Assembly: GCA_002914845.1 (NCBI GenBank)
Contig: JXTC01000031.1
Coordinates: 90,632 to 154,631, forward strand
Source of the DNA: Trema orientale
Taxonomy: Eukaryota; Streptophyta; Magnoliopsida; Rosales; Cannabaceae
Direction of reading: 5' to 3'
DNA length: 64,000 nt
Below are positions 61,044 to 64,000 of this stretch, piece after piece. The notes under the pieces are model-generated. The model was not told the origin of the DNA. It saw only the letters and a list, made by a program, of their open reading frames with translations, and made no database searches. How positions within the stretch are numbered: position 1 is the stretch's first letter; the number at the start of each line of letters is the position of its first letter. Both the position numbers and the translations under genes were made by a program.

Positions 61044-61526
61044 ATGGAGAGATATTTCAAACAAAAATCCCCATTTTCTATTGAACAAAATGATAGTGGA
61101 AAGAAATCAAGTAGTATAGAACTTGATGCTGCACAACTTTCTTCTGATCTTAGACTTAGAACGCCAATTATAAATTATAATGTTAACGTTCGAGATTAAG
61201 TTCAAAGAGCATATATGCAAAGAGATCCTTATCAATCTCAAAATTATAATTTTCCAAGTAGAAAATTTGGAGAAGTATCAAGGCGATTCAATCCTTCTTG
61301 GTTTAACAATTATGGTAATTGGTTGGAATAGTATCAAGATAATTTAATTTTACAAAGAATATTGTCAAAAATCGATTAAGCAATCAAATTGGAGTTCAAT
61401 GTATGAATGATAATTTAGTCGCTTATATTGAGAAAAATATATTTGATAGTATTAACAATAAGGTCATTATGCAATGTTTCCAAAGATGCAAACCCATAAG
61501 GAACAATTGTAATGTATCAGTATAAG
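61044..61526 (+). pseudogene. hAT-like transposase remnant (ZMYM1/DUF4371 type)
   Basis: The N-terminal part (ATG 61044) reads MERYFKQKSPFSIEQ, then DLRLRTPIINYN, QRAYMQRDPYQSQNYNFPS and RRFNPSWFNNYGNWLE, the start of plant zinc finger MYM-type 1-like hAT proteins. From about 61368 it changes to NRLSNQIGVQCMNDNLVAY, then IEKNIFDSINNK, the C-terminal end of the same family. The middle (normally some 600 residues, with the catalytic core) is deleted, and a stop follows VNVRD. This is a dead, internally deleted DNA transposon. Confidence 0.75.
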
Positions 61527-61794
61527 TTGTAATATTTAAATACTTTTGTATTATTATCTTGTTTTAAAATATTTTTTCTTAATTAAGTCATATGCCTCGC
61601 TAAATTTCAATTATAGCTCCTTCCCTGTTTATACTTGTATCGTACATTTTTTTTTATAGATATAAATAATACCATATTGATATTGAAAGAAAAAGGACTA
61701 ATACTTTAATCACTCATAAAATTCAATTAACAAAATGCATAAAAAAGGAGACTGTGAAGTTTATTATTGTTTATATATATGATTTTCATGATTA

Positions 61795-62098
61795 TATCAT
61801 CAAAATTACTTGGTTTGCGACTTTTTTTTTGGGTTCAAATTCACCAAACTATTTTGATATTATTTTGACCTGAATCAGTGTAGCCATACATTGCGTCGCT
61901 TTTAACCTTCCAAAGGCAACATCTTTTCTTGCCCCTCCTCGGTTTGTAGGCATTAAATGATTTTGTTGCATTACCCCAATCAAGTCTACAAAAGAAGAGT
62001 GTTGTCCGTCCATTACCCCAATCAAGTCTACAAAAGAAGAATGTTATCATCCCCCCCGGGGTGCGGAAATTGACATAAAATGACCACTCATAACCTTC
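61795..62098. repeat. Dispersed repeat D, copy 2, with internal duplication
   Basis: Parallel to 58560-58782. A unit of about 43 bp (attaccccaatcaagtctac and following) occurs twice in tandem between about 61970 and 62045, absent from copy 1. Confidence 0.75.
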
Positions 62099-62130
62099 AT
62101 TAGTGTTGGAATTTAGCTAAACAATAAAAA

Positions 62131-62437
62131 GGGATATTATCATTTTCTACCTCGTATTTTGATATTTTGTTCAAATTATATCTCGTATTTTGATTATTAT
62201 CAACATTTATTATTAGATTTGAAATCTGTTACAAATTTATACTCTTACACTAATTTAGAGCAGTTAATTTACCAAGACGTCGTTTAAAAAATTAAAAATA
62301 AATTGTATAAAAACTTATCTGAAAATAAGTTTATTAAATCATCTTGGTAAATTAACTACATTAAATTATTGTCAGGGTATAAATTTGTAATATATTTTAA
62401 TCTAAGGGTTAATGTTGATAATAACCAAAATAAATAT
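62131..62437. mobile_element. MITE family A, copy 4, right end cut
   Basis: Starts gggatattatcattttctac; the arms share aatttagagcagttaattta and its inverted counterpart. The right terminus is missing where copia-like sequence begins. Confidence 0.75.
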
Positions 62438-62439
62438 AT

Positions 62440-63640
62440 TTTCTCTTGATTTGGGAGTTTTTTACTTAAATTCTTGTGTTGTGGAGATTGTTTCTATTTC
62501 TTATTTTATTTATCTATTATTCTGATATTTCATTGAAGTAAGATCCTTGGAGCGGCAAATCTGCGTCGGTCAGATTCCTAACAAGTGGTATCAGAACAGA
62601 CAGGATTCTTCGGTATATTGGAGTTTTGTGGTAGTCTAAGAAAATCTGTCTAGAGAGGTTGTGTTTTAAGTAGGACATGTGTGACCCCTCCAATCTTTCC
62701 TGGGAAGTTTCTTAACATTTTTTTTTAAGCTAGAAGTGCATAGCAAGATGTCAGAGTACAAGTATTAATTCTAATAAGGATTGTTGCGGAGAAATTGGAT
62801 AGAATGGTTCAATCGGGTTAGCACAAGGGTTTAAAAAGCAAAAATTATGAGAAATCCAATATGAGCAATGAAGACGATAGAATATATGGAAGCAAGAGCT
62901 ATAAGTGATCATCTAAGTGTCTTGAATGATGTCGTTTCTGAATTGGAGAAGGGTGTAATCTGGTAAAAGTGTAGACAATCTTTGGCACCTAAAAGAAATT
63001 GTCAGAAAAAGATGGAGCGGACTCGACTAAAAGCTCCAAGTTTGATGATATCGTTAATTCTTATAGTATGTAGTTGATCTCTAAAGTTGCTATAGAAGAA
63101 GATGTATTAGTAGCAGATTTAGCTCGATTCACAAGTTTGCACACAAATATTAGTCTTGACATTGATGCTAGATGTGTAGTGAAGTTTCATACACTGCGTA
63201 TGAATGAAGGTACGAAAATTTCTGATCATCTTAGTATCTTGAATAGTATCGTTTCTGAACTGGCGGCTATTAGAGTGAAGATTGAAGATAAAGATAAGGT
63301 GTTGCGATTTATATAGTTTCTTCCACCTTCGTATGAGCATATGAAACCTATTAGGTGCACGGGAAGGAGACTGTAGTTTTTTCTGAAGTCACAAGTAAAC
63401 TTTTGTCTGAAAAAAGAAAGCTGACAAATGGTAGAAGTAATATTCCATATGAAGGTCCAGCATTAGTAGTCGTCACTGGGAAAAAAAACTCTGTGAAGAA
63501 AAATATAATCTACTAGATGGACAATCTGGGCACCTGAAAAGAAATTATCAAAAAAATGGAGCGAGTTCGGTTAAAAGCTCCAAATCTGGTGATGCTGCTA
63601 ATATTGTGTCTTATGATGGAGGAAAAAAAAAGGAATTACA
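62440..63640 (+). mobile_element. Broken Ty1/copia remnant: LTR end, primer site, gag
   Basis: An LTR end (cctaaca, about 62575-62581) is followed by a primer-binding site tggtatcaga. Downstream lies a gag-like region on the plus strand with phrases such as HTLRMNEGTKISDHLSILN near 63190 and LPPSYEHMKP near 63322, typical of copia gag. It is clearly broken in several places and has an internal partial duplication; pol is not present in the window. It is an old fossil. Confidence 0.75.
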
Positions 63641-64000
63641 ACAAAACGGAAAATTTTTGGGGCCTTTCTTAGTAAGGGCTTGAGCAACGGCTCATTCGGC
63701 CTAATGTTCGAGCACGTACTGAGGACTTCCCAATATTAAAACCCATATTTTGTCCTAGTTGTGGTTCGATTCCAAGTATTAGAATAGAAAATTACAGTTA
63801 TAAAAGCATCGATATACAGTATGTGGGTGACAGATAATATAGAAACGTGGTTTGTGGATACAAATCACAAATCCAACACATCACTCTGATTCTTTCCACA
63901 GTTTGTGTTGGAAAAATGATTTGGAAAAACCATTGTTAATAGCCATTTTGAGGCATGGGTGAATGAGAAATTGAAACCCAAAGTGAGAAGGTTCTAGAAT
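63641..64000. other. Unassigned right edge
   Basis: No coding frame, RNA gene or repeat end is recognised. It may belong to the broken copia element or another insertion. Confidence 0.4.

Overview
The window is AT-rich nuclear DNA from a eudicot plant. Genes are split by canonical introns, transposons fill the spaces between them, and a TIR-NBS-LRR gene is present, a class that grass genomes lack. The multi-module post-LRR region of that gene recalls the Ma resistance gene of Prunus, so a rosid, perhaps of the Rosales, is my tentative guess. All gene models below were built by eye from open frames, splice sites and remembered family sequences; no search was run.

Layout. 1-5961: a non-coding LTR retrotransposon (LARD type) on the minus strand, its left LTR cut by the window edge. 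6497-7243: a decayed ZED1/ZRK-type pseudokinase gene. 7480-8100: a repeat-rich MITE-like block. 10142-17259 (+): PHS1, a plant dual-specificity phosphatase with a kinase-like domain. One of its exons is missing beside an unknown base (11790) and a GC-rich SEC23 fragment, which looks like an assembly fault or foreign DNA. 18514-25500 (-): a complete nine-coding-exon chloroplast ClpC chaperone gene, convergent with PHS1. 25800-45700: about 20 kb without intact genes but rich in mobile DNA: a SINE-like piece, MITEs, a 1.39-kb Helitron with clean ends, a foldback element split by a solo LTR, a tandem array, two hAT elements with perfect 8-bp target duplications, and a possible Pack-MULE with an AP2/ERF fragment.

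45749-57783 (+): a giant TIR-NBS-LRR immune receptor gene. Eleven exons stay in frame for about 2,238 codons. After TIR, NB-ARC and LRR come four successive C-JID/post-LRR-like modules and then a long charged coiled-coil exon. Its introns hold four copies of one MITE family and a MITE nested inside a related MITE. 57784-64000: repeats, a SINE inside a MITE, a hAT transposase remnant and a broken copia gag region.

The genes do not form a pathway: PHS1 acts on microtubule and MAPK signalling, ClpC on chloroplast protein quality control, and the TNL on pathogen recognition. The most interesting object is the TNL with its repeated post-LRR modules and coiled-coil tail; the item most in need of correction is the PHS1/SEC23 junction.
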